From positions 1-64,000 of the forward strand of contig DAOSWG010000003.1 of the NCBI GenBank assembly GCA_035379945.1: a DNA stretch of 64,000 nt, given 5' to 3'. The position numbers were made by a program, and so were the translations under genes. The stretch is from JAAYZB01 sp035379945. Lineage in GTDB: Bacteria > Bacillota_I > Bacilli_A > Izemoplasmatales > Hujiaoplasmataceae. Within the stretch, counting starts at the first letter, position 1. Every line of letters starts with the position of its first letter. Positions 17,776 through 26,542 of the stretch are shown piece by piece. The notes beneath the pieces were generated by a model that saw only the letters and a program-made list of their open reading frames with translations, was not told where the DNA came from and did not search any database.

Positions 17776-17988
17776 TCAGAATTCGGCTTTGACTTTCCCG
17801 GCGAGGATTTCCTCAAGCGCCTGCCCCACAGGCTTAACGCATTTGTTTTCGACAGACGAATAATCGTCTTCCTTGATGATTTTTGCCCGTTTCGCCGCGA
17901 TATATGCCAGTTTGTATTTCGAGTCAACGACTTCCAAGAGATCGTCGATTGACGGATAACGCAATCCTTCCTTGTTTCTATTGGACAT
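17776..17988 (-). CDS. rpoZ: RNA polymerase omega subunit
   Basis: 70 residues: MSNRNKEGLRYPSIDDLLE, then the conserved SKYKLAYIAAKRAK helix and KPVGQALEEILAGKV. It helps assembly and stability of RNA polymerase by holding the beta-prime subunit. The start overlaps the end of gmk by 11 bp, and gmk-rpoZ is the standard Bacillota order. The overlap suggests translational coupling. Confidence 0.93.
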   Translation of the reverse strand: MSNRNKEGLRYPSIDDLLEVVDSKYKLAYIAAKRAKIIKEDDYSSVENKCVKPVGQALEEILAGKVKAEF

Positions 17989-18610
17989 TTATCTTTCCCT
18001 CCATGAGTTTGTTATATTTGTAAATCGATCTTTCCGTCTTGGCATGCTCGGCCCTGATGATGGCGTAGATCCGGTCGGCGGCGTTTTCGACATCGTCGTT
18101 GACGACGATGTAATCATACTTGTAGGCCAGTATGAATTCACGTTCCGCTTTGACTATCCGTTTCTGTATGACATCATTGGCTTCGGTGCCGCGTTTGATC
18201 AGACGGTCATATAAGGCTTGTTTAGACGGCGGTACAATGAAAATAAATACGGCCTCCGGCATCTTTTCCCGAACTTGCAGGGCGCCTTGGACTTCGATTT
18301 CCATGATGACTTCCTTGCCTTCGGATAATTTCTTCTCGATAAACGATCTCGGAGTCCCGTAGTATTCGCCGACGAATTCGGCATACTCGAGCATTTCCCC
18401 GTTTTTGATATGTTGTTCGAATTCTTCGCGAGAAACGAAGAAATAATCGATTCCGTCCCTTTCGCCCTCCCGCGGTTTGCGGGTAGTCATGGATACGGAA
18501 TAACAGAAATTGTTATCGGGGATTTGAAACAGGGCCTTGCGGATAGTACCCTTTCCGACACCGGAAGGGCCGCTCATGACAACCAATAAGCCGCGTTCGT
18601 TAAGCTTCAC
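17978..18610 (-). CDS. gmk: Guanylate kinase (GTG start)
   Basis: 210 residues, phosphorylating GMP to GDP. P-loop MSGPSGVGKGTIRK (Walker A), GMP-binding TTRKPREGERDGIDYFFV, and the lid region near RLIKRGTEANDVIQKR. It begins with GTG, 9 nt after a GGGGGG Shine-Dalgarno tract. Shares a message with rpoZ. Divergent from rqcH, with both promoters packed in about 100 bp. Confidence 0.96.
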   Translation of the reverse strand: MKLNERGLLVVMSGPSGVGKGTIRKALFQIPDNNFCYSVSMTTRKPREGERDGIDYFFVSREEFEQHIKNGEMLEYAEFVGEYYGTPRSFIEKKLSEGKEVIMEIEVQGALQVREKMPEAVFIFIVPPSKQALYDRLIKRGTEANDVIQKRIVKAEREFILAYKYDYIVVNDDVENAADRIYAIIRAEHAKTERSIYKYNKLMEGKINVQ

Positions 18611-18647
18611 AGCCTATATCCCCCCTTGAACGTATTCATTATGCAAT

Positions 18648-18676
18648 ATAATACCACAAATCCCGAAAATAGTAAA
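18648..18676 (-). promoter_or_regulatory. gmk-rpoZ promoter
   Basis: Minus strand TTTACT (18671-18676), 17 bp, TATTAT (18648-18653) preceded by TGG as an extended -10. Confidence 0.6.
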
Positions 18677-18700
18677 ATTTTTTTTCGTTTTACCACGATA

Positions 18701-18709
18701 TGATATAAT
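18701..18709 (+). promoter_or_regulatory. rqcH extended -10 promoter
   Basis: TGATATAAT on the plus strand. The start of transcription would be near 18716, only about 10 nt before the rqcH ATG, so the message has a very short leader. Confidence 0.6.
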
Positions 18710-18725
18710 GTAAACGGTGATTCAA

Positions 18726-20399
18726 ATGAGTATGGACGGCAAGTTCATCGAAAGGCTATGCATTGAACTCGACAACAATCTTGCGGGCGGTAGAATCCAG
18801 AAAATCTACCAACTGAGCAAAACAGATTTTCTGTTCATTGTAAGAACGCCGGGAGAGACCAAACAACTTTATGTTTCCGTATCGACTTCCCTGACCAGGA
18901 TCCACCTGTCCGCCATGCGTTACGACAGGCCGGAAAATCCCGGCGGTTTTTGTATGCTTCTCCGCAAGTATCTTGAAGGCGGAATCATCACGAGCATCAA
19001 ATCGCTCGAAGGCGACCGGATCATCAAAATCTTGGTGGAAAACCACGACGAACTCGGCGACATCGAGGATTATGGCATGTACATGGAAATTCTCGGGCGT
19101 TATGCCAATATCGTTATCACGGAAAAAAATGACATCATCATCGATGCATTCAAACATATCAGCCCATTCGACGAAGTCGGAAGAACGATCGAGAAGGGAG
19201 CAATATATCTTCCGCCTTTCGATGGCAAGACAAAAACATCTGACAAGGAAGGAGTAACTGCTATTTTCAGTTATGCCGGACAGCTTAACAGACGATATCT
19301 CGTTGACAATATCCGCGGCATTTCACCGGTATTTGCCGAATATCTGTTAAGAGAGATGTCAAAGCCGGGCGTTTCCGGTTTGACATTGCTTGACGATGTG
19401 CAAAAACTGCCGATCAATCCGGTCATGATGGAAAAATCCGGAAAACGGGAATATTATTATTTCGATATTTTCGATATTGGACAGAAAACTTTTTTTCCTT
19501 CTCTATCCCTCCTTTTAGACGCATATTTCAACGATCTGGGAAGAGAAGAAAGAAACCGCCAAATGTCGAAATATCTGATTCAATTCGTGAAAAGAGAAAC
19601 CGACAAGTTGGCCAACAAGCTGGAAAAATTGTCCCAAGATCTTGCGAAAGCCGATGAAGCGGACATCTACCGCATCAAAGGTGATTTGATATTGCAGTGC
19701 CAGAATGAAATTGCCAAGGCATCTTCCAGTCACGAATGCTTCTCTTACGAGCTTGACCGGAATATCAATATCGAATTGGATCCTTTGTCATCTGCCGTCA
19801 AAAACGCCAATCAATATTTCAAGAAATACCGAAAACTGAAAAATTCTGTCGCCTATATTGAAGAACAGATCACTATCGCCAAGGAAGAATTGGAATACTT
19901 CCGACAACTTGACGATCAAATCGAGACCGCTTCATTGATCGACCTGGAAGAAATTCGCCAGGAGTTGGCCACTAGGGGAATGTTACGTCAAAAAACAGGC
20001 AAAACAAGAAAGAAAACCCCGAATTACGAAACCTATACGGACAATGAGGGAATGGAAATTCTGGTTGGAAAAAACAATATCCAGAACGATTACATCACAA
20101 ACCGCGTAGCAAGACCAAACGAATGGTGGTTCCATGTCAAAAACAGTCACGGCGCCCATGTAATAGCGAGAAGCGAATCCGAACTGAAGGAACCCCAGAT
20201 CAGGACTGCCGCCAATCTCGCCGCATTGTTTTCGGAAGCCAGAAATTCTTCATCGGTTCCCGTCGATTATACAAGAGTCAAACATTTGAAAAAGGTTCCG
20301 GGAACCATCGGGTCTTTCGTGACTTATACAAACCAAAAAACGATCTTTATCGATCCGGACAATGCCGTGATCGAACATCTGAAAAGCAAGAAAAAATAG
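18726..20399 (+). CDS. rqcH: Ribosome quality-control factor RqcH (NFACT family, formerly FbpA-like)
   Basis: 557 residues from the ATG at 18726 (MSMDGKFIERL), which matches the start of known RqcH proteins; an in-frame GTG lies at 18717. NFACT-N domain with GGRIQKIYQ and LHISAMRYDRPENP-like region, a long coiled-coil arm (about 280-420), and the NFACT-R (DUF814) domain with ILVGKNNIQNDYITN and NEWWFHVKNSHGAHV. The family binds stalled 50S-peptidyl-tRNA and adds C-terminal alanine tails that mark nascent chains for degradation. A weak GGTGA is the only Shine-Dalgarno candidate and sits at the predicted transcription start. Confidence 0.93.
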   Translation: MSMDGKFIERLCIELDNNLAGGRIQKIYQLSKTDFLFIVRTPGETKQLYVSVSTSLTRIHLSAMRYDRPENPGGFCMLLRKYLEGGIITSIKSLEGDRIIKILVENHDELGDIEDYGMYMEILGRYANIVITEKNDIIIDAFKHISPFDEVGRTIEKGAIYLPPFDGKTKTSDKEGVTAIFSYAGQLNRRYLVDNIRGISPVFAEYLLREMSKPGVSGLTLLDDVQKLPINPVMMEKSGKREYYYFDIFDIGQKTFFPSLSLLLDAYFNDLGREERNRQMSKYLIQFVKRETDKLANKLEKLSQDLAKADEADIYRIKGDLILQCQNEIAKASSSHECFSYELDRNINIELDPLSSAVKNANQYFKKYRKLKNSVAYIEEQITIAKEELEYFRQLDDQIETASLIDLEEIRQELATRGMLRQKTGKTRKKTPNYETYTDNEGMEILVGKNNIQNDYITNRVARPNEWWFHVKNSHGAHVIARSESELKEPQIRTAANLAALFSEARNSSSVPVDYTRVKHLKKVPGTIGSFVTYTNQKTIFIDPDNAVIEHLKSKKK

Positions 20400-20424
20400 G
20401 TTGGAAATCCAACCTATTTCTTTT
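20391..20424. terminator. Bidirectional terminator shared by rqcH and thrS, containing both stop codons
   Basis: AAATAGGTTGG (20394-20404), loop AAAT, CCAACCTATTT (20409-20419): an 11-bp perfect stem flanked by A and T runs. The rqcH stop TAG (20397-20399) lies in the left arm and the thrS stop (20414-20416, TAG on the minus strand) in the right arm. Confidence 0.9.
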
Positions 20425-22318
20425 CGATATCTTCTTTTATCAGGGAAATGAACTCGTCGACTCCGATTGTCACCTGATCCTGTGAGCCGTATTTGCGATA
20501 TGTGACTTCGTCGCTTGACACTTCCTTGTCGCCGATTACCAGCTGATAGGGGATTTTCTTCGTCTGCGCTTCCCGGATCTTGTATCCGAGCTTTTCGTCG
20601 CGCAGATCGGTTTCTACCCTGATGCCGGCATTTTGCATCATAACGGCTAGTTCGTTCGCCTTTTCCAGATGGAAATTGAGATTTACCGGAATGATCTTGA
20701 CCTGTACGGGGGCCAGCCAGGTCGGAAAAGCACCGGCATAGTGTTCGATTAGAATGCCGATAAAACGCTCGATCGAACCGAACAACGCCCGGTGAAGCAT
20801 GACGGGGCGCTTTTTCTCTCCGTTTTGATCGATATAGGTGAGATCAAAGCGTTCCGGCAGATTCATGTCAAGCTGAATGGTGCCGCATTGCCAGATACGA
20901 TTCATGGAATCACGAAGCTTGAAATCCAGTTTCGGACCGTAGAATGCGCCGTCACCCGGATTGACTTTGTATGGGATTCCCTTGGAATCAAGGGCGTCGG
21001 CCAAAGCTTTTTCCGCTCTGTCCCAGGTTGCGATTTCACCGATGTATTTGTCTTCCGGGCGAGTCGAAAGCTCGATCGAATAATCCAGTTTGAAGATTTT
21101 GTACATATAATCGTAAAGCCTTACAAGTTCCTGGATTTCATGAACGATCTGGTCTTCGGTCATAAAGATATGGGCGTCGTCCTGGGTGAAATTCCTAACC
21201 CGGAAAAGCCCAGCCAAAGCACCGCTAGCCTCATGACGATGGACCAAACCCAATTCGCCGACTTTCAAGGGAAAATCCTTATAGGAATGAATATCGCGTT
21301 TGTAAACGAGCATTCCTCCGGGGCAATTCATCGGCTTGATGACAAATTCCTGTTCGTCGATTTTTGAAACATACATGTTCTCGCGGTAATTTGCCCAGTG
21401 TCCGGATATCTCCCATAATTCCTTGCTTAGCATGATTGGAGTCTGGATGAGTTTATATCCTTCCCGGAGATGAACTTTATACCAGAAATCTTCGAGTTCG
21501 CGTCTTACGATCATGCCGTTTGGAAGCCAGAACGGAAATCCGGGACCATACTCGCTGATCATGAAAAGATCAAGTTCGCGGCCAAGTTTCCGGTGATCGC
21601 GTTTTTTTCTTTCTTCCAGAAGTTCCAAATGATCCTGAAGCTCCTTGTCGGTGAAAAACGCGGTACCGTATATCCTGGTAAGTTGTTTGTTTTTGGAGTC
21701 TCCGCGCCAATAAGCCCCGGCTAAGCTCAGCAACTTGACATTTTTCAGCCATTTGGTACTGGGGACATGCGGTCCCCGGCAAAGATCGGTGAAGAGATCC
21801 TGGGTATAGACCGTAATCTGTTCTTCTTCCGGCAAGTCGTTGATCAGTTCGACTTTGTACGGATCTTTGGCGAAAAGTTTCAAAGCTCCCGCTTTATCGA
21901 CTTCACGTCTGACCATCTTCTGATCGAGAGAAGCTAGTTTTTTCATTTTCTCCTCGATCGCCGGCAAATCCGATTCACTCAAAACGACGTCTCCCAAATC
22001 GATGTCGTAATAAAAACCTTCCTCGATCGCCGGGCCCACTCCGAAGTGGGCTTCGGGATATATCTGCCTCACCGCCTCCGCAAGTAAATGGGCTGCCGAG
22101 TGACGCAATATATCCAAGGCCAGAGGATTGGCAGTTGTGATGAGTTCGATAGAAGCATCTTTTTCAATCGATCTTGCAAGATCGATTTGTTCGCCATCCA
22201 CTTTGATGGCGATGCTTTGTTTCTTGAGTGATGGCGAAATCGCTTCGGCGATCTCGAACCCGTTCACTTTGGCTGGAAATTCCAATTCTTTTTTGTCTGG
22301 CAATTTGATTTTAATCAT
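20414..22318 (-). CDS. thrS: Threonyl-tRNA synthetase
   Basis: 634 residues. TGS domain (about 1-62), a second additional (editing-type) domain with HSAAHLLAEAVRQ, the class II core with MNCPGGMLVYK, zinc-site residues and VHRHEASGALAGLFRVR (motif 2), GDGAFYGPKLDF, MLHRALFGSIERF (motif 3), and a C-terminal anticodon-binding domain. It charges tRNA-Thr and edits mischarged serine. AAAGGAGG lies upstream of the ATG. Controlled by the Thr T-box immediately before it. Confidence 0.97.
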   Translation of the reverse strand: MIKIKLPDKKELEFPAKVNGFEIAEAISPSLKKQSIAIKVDGEQIDLARSIEKDASIELITTANPLALDILRHSAAHLLAEAVRQIYPEAHFGVGPAIEEGFYYDIDLGDVVLSESDLPAIEEKMKKLASLDQKMVRREVDKAGALKLFAKDPYKVELINDLPEEEQITVYTQDLFTDLCRGPHVPSTKWLKNVKLLSLAGAYWRGDSKNKQLTRIYGTAFFTDKELQDHLELLEERKKRDHRKLGRELDLFMISEYGPGFPFWLPNGMIVRRELEDFWYKVHLREGYKLIQTPIMLSKELWEISGHWANYRENMYVSKIDEQEFVIKPMNCPGGMLVYKRDIHSYKDFPLKVGELGLVHRHEASGALAGLFRVRNFTQDDAHIFMTEDQIVHEIQELVRLYDYMYKIFKLDYSIELSTRPEDKYIGEIATWDRAEKALADALDSKGIPYKVNPGDGAFYGPKLDFKLRDSMNRIWQCGTIQLDMNLPERFDLTYIDQNGEKKRPVMLHRALFGSIERFIGILIEHYAGAFPTWLAPVQVKIIPVNLNFHLEKANELAVMMQNAGIRVETDLRDEKLGYKIREAQTKKIPYQLVIGDKEVSSDEVTYRKYGSQDQVTIGVDEFISLIKEDIEKK

Positions 22319-22339
22319 GATAATTCCTCCTTTATAAAT

Positions 22340-22559
22340 AAAAAAGTCGTCCCTTATCTAAAGGACGACATTGATCGCGGTACCACCTTTGTTCCGGCAA
22401 AATGCCGGCACTCGATCCGTTAACGCCTGGTACGGGATCCTTTCATGGATCCGGCTCGAGGGTGGTAACCGATTCTGTCCGTCGGATGGTTTTCACCAAT
22501 CCATCCTCTCTTCAGGCGGATATGGAATCGATCGTGTCCCTTTCAGGGCCTTTTTCTTA
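22340..22559 (-). promoter_or_regulatory. T-box riboswitch, tRNA-Thr (specifier ACC), controlling thrS
   Basis: Minus strand: stem I with GGATTGGTGAAAACC, a specifier ACC (Thr) in GGTTACCACCC, the AAAGGTGGTACCGCG T-box (about 22377-22390), and a terminator GTCGTCC (22363-22369 arm) with GGACGAC (22346-22352 arm) followed by TTTTTT. Read-through is expected when tRNA-Thr is uncharged. Confidence 0.94.
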
Positions 22560-22565
22560 TAACCA

Positions 22566-22593
22566 ATTATAATGCAATTTTACCATTTGTCAA
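22566..22593 (-). promoter_or_regulatory. thrS promoter, consensus, overlapping the dnaI stop codon
   Basis: Minus strand TTGACA (22588-22593), 16 bp, TATAAT (22566-22571). The TGA inside the -35 hexamer is the stop codon of dnaI (22590-22592). Confidence 0.8.
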
Positions 22594-23504
22594 GTTCTTG
22601 CGCTGGGTTTTTCCGATAATTCGAATTCAACCGCCAATTCTCTGATCCTTTCGAAGATCCGGAATGCCTTAGTCTTCTCGATGTCGTTCTCCTGGATCTG
22701 CATGGCAGCCATCAGGACCTTCATTTTCATGTTCGAGGAAAAGAACGTGGGCAATTGATCCAACACCCGGTGTTGGAGAATCGGACCGAGAATTTCGTCC
22801 CTAACGAACGAAGTCTGGTTTTCGCCGCCGATATCGTCTAGAAACAGAACCGGAATTTTTTTTAAATTTTCGATTTTTTCTTCCAAATCGCCATTCGAGA
22901 TCGCCGATTTGAGTTCCCTCACAAGGTCGGGATAATATGCAAAAATGCTTCGGTATCCCTTTTTGGCGAGCTCGTTGGCAATAACGGCGAGAATATAGGT
23001 TTTGCCTGTACCGAAAGCTCCCGTTAGATACAAGCCCTTCATGGGATTCTCGGGTGAATATTCGTTCAGAAATTTCATGATGTAGTTATGAACTTCCTTA
23101 CGCTCTGAACCGATAAAATCGAAATCTGTGATGTCGGCGTTCAAAACTTTTTTCGGTAAGTACATCATGTCGATCTTGTTCTTGCTTTCATCGAAATTGT
23201 TGAAACGACACTTGGTGTACTCAAGTGTGATTTCATTGGCGTAATAGCGCAAAATCGGTGTCATTCCGATGGTCGATAGCTTGCACTCGTAGATGCCTTG
23301 ACATTGGTTGCAGATGTTTTTCATGTCGCGGTAAGAAAGCAACTCGTTGATACCGCCAACGATGGTTTCGTGTTTTAAGTCGTGTTTCAGCACAAAAGCC
23401 CGGATGATCGGATCTTCCAGGAGTTGCTCGATGGTTTCGTCCGGCTGGACGTCCTGGGAATAGGCGCCCAGATATTGATTTATCTTTTTCATCGCGCCAC
23501 TCAC
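22590..23504 (-). CDS. dnaI: Helicase loader DnaI
   Basis: 304 residues. N-terminal helicase-interaction region with a zinc-binding cysteine cluster (NICNQCQGIYEC), then an AAA+ domain with Walker A TGAFGTGKTYIL and Walker B VLFLDDIGGE plus sensor region FSSNMKM. It loads the replicative helicase at the origin together with DnaB/DnaD. It starts 4 bp after dnaB, the order seen in Bacillus. Confidence 0.94.
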   Translation of the reverse strand: MSGAMKKINQYLGAYSQDVQPDETIEQLLEDPIIRAFVLKHDLKHETIVGGINELLSYRDMKNICNQCQGIYECKLSTIGMTPILRYYANEITLEYTKCRFNNFDESKNKIDMMYLPKKVLNADITDFDFIGSERKEVHNYIMKFLNEYSPENPMKGLYLTGAFGTGKTYILAVIANELAKKGYRSIFAYYPDLVRELKSAISNGDLEEKIENLKKIPVLFLDDIGGENQTSFVRDEILGPILQHRVLDQLPTFFSSNMKMKVLMAAMQIQENDIEKTKAFRIFERIRELAVEFELSEKPSART

Positions 23505-23508
23505 TCCT

Positions 23509-24732
23509 TCATTTTATTGATTGGATGTATTCGTCAAGCCAATCGATTTTGATATCGTCGGCCGGTTTGGTCCGTTGTTTTCTATTGCCAATGGATTCCT
23601 TGGCTTGTTGGTATCTGGAACTGATATGCTGAACATAGGCAATGGCGGTTTTGACATCCGTAACCTGGTTCTTTTTCCAGTCCAGCGCCACTTTCTCGAA
23701 ATATTCATACCCGGGAAGCGAGCCGTCCTTGATCTTGGCAACATATGCCAACAAGACATTAAGAACACCTCTGTCGATGCCAGTCTCTTCCAGAATTCTT
23801 TCGACAATTCTTAGATCAGCTGCGGAGAATTTTCCTCCGCTCATTTCGGCCAAAAGCTGACGTGGAGATACGACGGTGAAATATTCGACGGGATCGGAAG
23901 GAAGATTCCTTTCTTCCGGTTTCTCGATTTCTTTGGCTCCTTCCGGTATGGATGATGCCATTTGCTTGTATTCTTCTCTGGCGTTTACGGCCATTTTATT
24001 CACATTGATTTGCTCGTTTTCATCGATGGATTTTAACAATACGGATCGCATCGTCAGCTCATCCAAGCCATATACATAATGAAGATTGAGTATTTTTTCC
24101 TTGATTTGGTCCTGGATCTTGTTTTCCCAGTCGGTATCATCCGTGAGACTTTCGATGAAAAAACGCCAATCGAAGGTTGTGTGGTTCGTATGGATCGATT
24201 TGCCTTTGTTATTGCCAAGCAGATCCGACTCCGGAAGACTTTCTGTCACTCCGATCGGTCGAAATACTTCGTCGAACGCTTTGGTCATGCGAGTGTATTT
24301 CTTCAGTGCTGGCGGTTTGAGTTTGAACGAATTCAGGATTTTTTTGAATCTGTCCTTGGTGATGGAAGCGATCAGATACTGGCCGAGAATCCCGTCGTTG
24401 ATGAAACTTTCCGCCGACAACGGAGGTTTTATTTCATACATAAAATGATCGTCGCTGTAATATGTTTCCATCAGTCCGATCGCTTCTAACCGGAAACGAT
24501 CGTTCTCGATGATGTCAAGCCTGGTGTCAAGCAACGATTCGAGATCGCCTTGGAGATAATCGGACGAAACGAGGGTTTGATGATCAACAAGGCCTAACAA
24601 AGTAAAGTAAAGCGCAAAAGCACCGGTTCCGATGATCGGTTGGTAAAGCAACGAGATGATTTGGACATCGGTTGCACAAAGATGGCTTTTGGAAAAGACG
24701 GTGAAACTGTCGCTTCTTCTGATTCCGTCCAA
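23509..24732 (-). CDS. dnaB: Replication initiation and membrane attachment protein DnaB (DnaD/DnaB family)
   Basis: 407 residues. N-terminal winged-helix region (ALYFTLLGLVDHQTLVSSD) and a C-terminal DDBH2-like domain with SPRQLLAEMSGG, DLRIVERILEETGIDRGVLNVLLAYV and a WKKNQVTDVKTAIAYV segment. This is the Bacillota DnaB that helps load the helicase, not the helicase itself. Directly upstream of dnaI. Divergence is high, as usual for this family. Confidence 0.88.
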   Translation of the reverse strand: MDGIRRSDSFTVFSKSHLCATDVQIISLLYQPIIGTGAFALYFTLLGLVDHQTLVSSDYLQGDLESLLDTRLDIIENDRFRLEAIGLMETYYSDDHFMYEIKPPLSAESFINDGILGQYLIASITKDRFKKILNSFKLKPPALKKYTRMTKAFDEVFRPIGVTESLPESDLLGNNKGKSIHTNHTTFDWRFFIESLTDDTDWENKIQDQIKEKILNLHYVYGLDELTMRSVLLKSIDENEQINVNKMAVNAREEYKQMASSIPEGAKEIEKPEERNLPSDPVEYFTVVSPRQLLAEMSGGKFSAADLRIVERILEETGIDRGVLNVLLAYVAKIKDGSLPGYEYFEKVALDWKKNQVTDVKTAIAYVQHISSRYQQAKESIGNRKQRTKPADDIKIDWLDEYIQSIK

Positions 24733-24743
24733 AGGAAACCTCC

Positions 24744-25109
24744 TCAGGGATGCAATGAAACGCCCTTGAAATTGAGTTTATGATCGAAATAGGCATACAT
24801 TTCCATGACTTTTTTCTTGGGACGGTTGAAGCCCATGGAAGTGAAGAAATTGATTTTGATATCGATCCCCGTTTCAAGCGGAGTCAACTGGGTGATGGTT
24901 ATGATCGAATCGTATCCGCTTCCCACCATATGAATTTCCCCGTGAGCCTGATTGACGTTGACGATTTCCGTCCCGGCATCGCCGGAATATTCTTCGATTA
25001 CCGCCAGACATTGCTTGAAACTGTTACGGTAATAGCGTGTTCTCAATCCGCTATCGATATGCAGTTCACGTGTTTCGCACGTTGAAGAGAAAAAACTCAT
25101 AAATCCCAT
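24744..25109 (-). CDS. Uncharacterised 121-residue protein between fpg-coaE and dnaB
   Basis: No family recognised. A soluble, mixed alpha/beta-looking protein without signal peptide or membrane segment; an N-terminal FFSSTCETRELHI, a central TEIVNVNQAHGEIHM and a conserved-looking FFTSMGFNRPKKKVMEMYAYFDHKL near the end that repeats the F-x-S-x-GF theme. In Bacillus relatives this position often holds nrdR, but there are no zinc-ribbon cysteines or ATP-cone here. Ribosome-binding site AGGAAGTGAG. The tight spacing (2 bp after fpg-coaE, 11 bp before dnaB) shows it belongs to the polA-dnaI operon. Confidence 0.8.
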   Translation of the reverse strand: MGFMSFFSSTCETRELHIDSGLRTRYYRNSFKQCLAVIEEYSGDAGTEIVNVNQAHGEIHMVGSGYDSIITITQLTPLETGIDIKINFFTSMGFNRPKKKVMEMYAYFDHKLNFKGVSLHP

Positions 25110-25110
25110 C

Positions 25111-26541
25111 TCACTTCCTCATTATTGATTGGAGAATTGCTTGGAAATCCCGCTTGGTTTTGTCGATGGATCCGGAATTGTCGATCACATAGTCGGCCTT
25201 TCCTTTTCTATTTTCTGAGGACATTTGGGAACCTATCTTGCTTAAAGCATAATCCTTATCGATATGATCCCTTTCCATCAGTCTTTCGATCCTGACGGAT
25301 TCCAAGGCATCGACAACGATGACCACATCGCAGACACGTTCGAAACCGGATTCGTATAAAAGAGGAGCGCTGACGACAACCAAAGGCTCGCCTTTTTCGT
25401 CGTAAGCATCCAGTTCTTTGAGAATTTCCTCAATGACCACCGGATGAGACAAAGCATTCAATTTTTGTCTTACCGAATCATCGGAGTAAATTTTATGCGC
25501 GAGTTTCTGCCAATCGATCGATTCATCCGGGCACAAAGAAACATCAGGCATGTTCCCGACTATTTCATTATACAATACTTCATGCGGTTTTGTCAGCCGT
25601 TTGTAGACAAAATCGGCATCAATGATCGGGATGCCTTCTTCCTTGAACCATCCCGATATCAGGGATTTGCCGGAAGCGATTCCGCCCGTGAGTCCGATTA
25701 CTTCCATGGGCACTTGTTCAGCCATTTGGCAATGCGGGCAAAAATAAGTGCCTCTCCCGCCTACTTTCGTTTTTTCAATTGTCGTTTTGCATATGTGGCA
25801 CGGTTCGCCTTCTCTAGTATGAACCATCAATTCATTTTGAAATCTTCCGGTGACGCCAAGACTGGAAACATAACTTCTGATCGTTGATCCGCCCAGTTCG
25901 ATTGCTTTGTCCAAAACAGTTCGACTGTTGCAAACGATCGCGTCCATTTCTCGCATAGACAGGTTTCCGGCCGGCCTTTTCGGATAAATCCGAGATCGGA
26001 ACAAAACTTCGTCAACATAGATATTACCAAGTCCGGAAACAACCGTTTGGTCCAGAAGCGCGCTTTTGATCGGTGTTTTCGAATTATGCAGTTTTTCTCT
26101 CAGATATGCGGAAGTGAAAGCTTCTGCAAAAGGTTCCAATCCAAGCTTTTCCACTCCGTCAGCCATGATTTCCCGACCAAACCCCACCAGTTGCATAGTA
26201 CCGAACTTGCGCATATCATCATAACGCATGGTCGTCTTGTCGGTGAAATGAAAGATGATATGTTCATGTTTTTCGATAGGCGACGACTCCGGTTTAAGAA
26301 AGAATTTACCTTCCATCCGAAGATGAGTGACTAGGGTATAGTCATCCAAGTCGAAAAACAGGTATTTTCCCTTGCGCCGGATATTGCGAAAGCTTTGTCC
26401 CGTCAGCTTGCTGGCAAATTCATCCGATGAAAGATGTTTGATTATTTTATCGTATCTTGTTTCGACAGAAGCGATCGTTTTCCCTAGTATCTGTCTTTTC
26501 AGGGTTTCCTTGATCGTTTCCACTTCCGGCAATTCCGGCAT
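25111..26541 (-). CDS. Fused formamidopyrimidine-DNA glycosylase - dephospho-CoA kinase
   Basis: 476 residues carrying two complete enzymes in one frame. Residues 1-275 are Fpg/MutM: catalytic Pro2 and Glu3 (MPELPEVET), Lys58/60 region, helix-two-turn-helix, and the C-terminal zinc finger Cys248/251/268/271. It removes oxidised purines from DNA. Residues 279-476 are CoaE: Walker A LTGGIASGKS (284-293), DADFVYK, and the lid and CoA-binding region. It performs the last step of CoA synthesis. The linker is only about 7 residues (QMAEQVP). In other Bacillota fpg and coaE are adjacent separate genes (mutM, coaE), so this looks like a fusion of neighbours. Met279 could still serve as an internal start, but I see no good ribosome-binding site there. 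Confidence 0.93.
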   Translation of the reverse strand: MPELPEVETIKETLKRQILGKTIASVETRYDKIIKHLSSDEFASKLTGQSFRNIRRKGKYLFFDLDDYTLVTHLRMEGKFFLKPESSPIEKHEHIIFHFTDKTTMRYDDMRKFGTMQLVGFGREIMADGVEKLGLEPFAEAFTSAYLREKLHNSKTPIKSALLDQTVVSGLGNIYVDEVLFRSRIYPKRPAGNLSMREMDAIVCNSRTVLDKAIELGGSTIRSYVSSLGVTGRFQNELMVHTREGEPCHICKTTIEKTKVGGRGTYFCPHCQMAEQVPMEVIGLTGGIASGKSLISGWFKEEGIPIIDADFVYKRLTKPHEVLYNEIVGNMPDVSLCPDESIDWQKLAHKIYSDDSVRQKLNALSHPVVIEEILKELDAYDEKGEPLVVVSAPLLYESGFERVCDVVIVVDALESVRIERLMERDHIDKDYALSKIGSQMSSENRKGKADYVIDNSGSIDKTKRDFQAILQSIMRK

Positions 26542-26542
26542 A

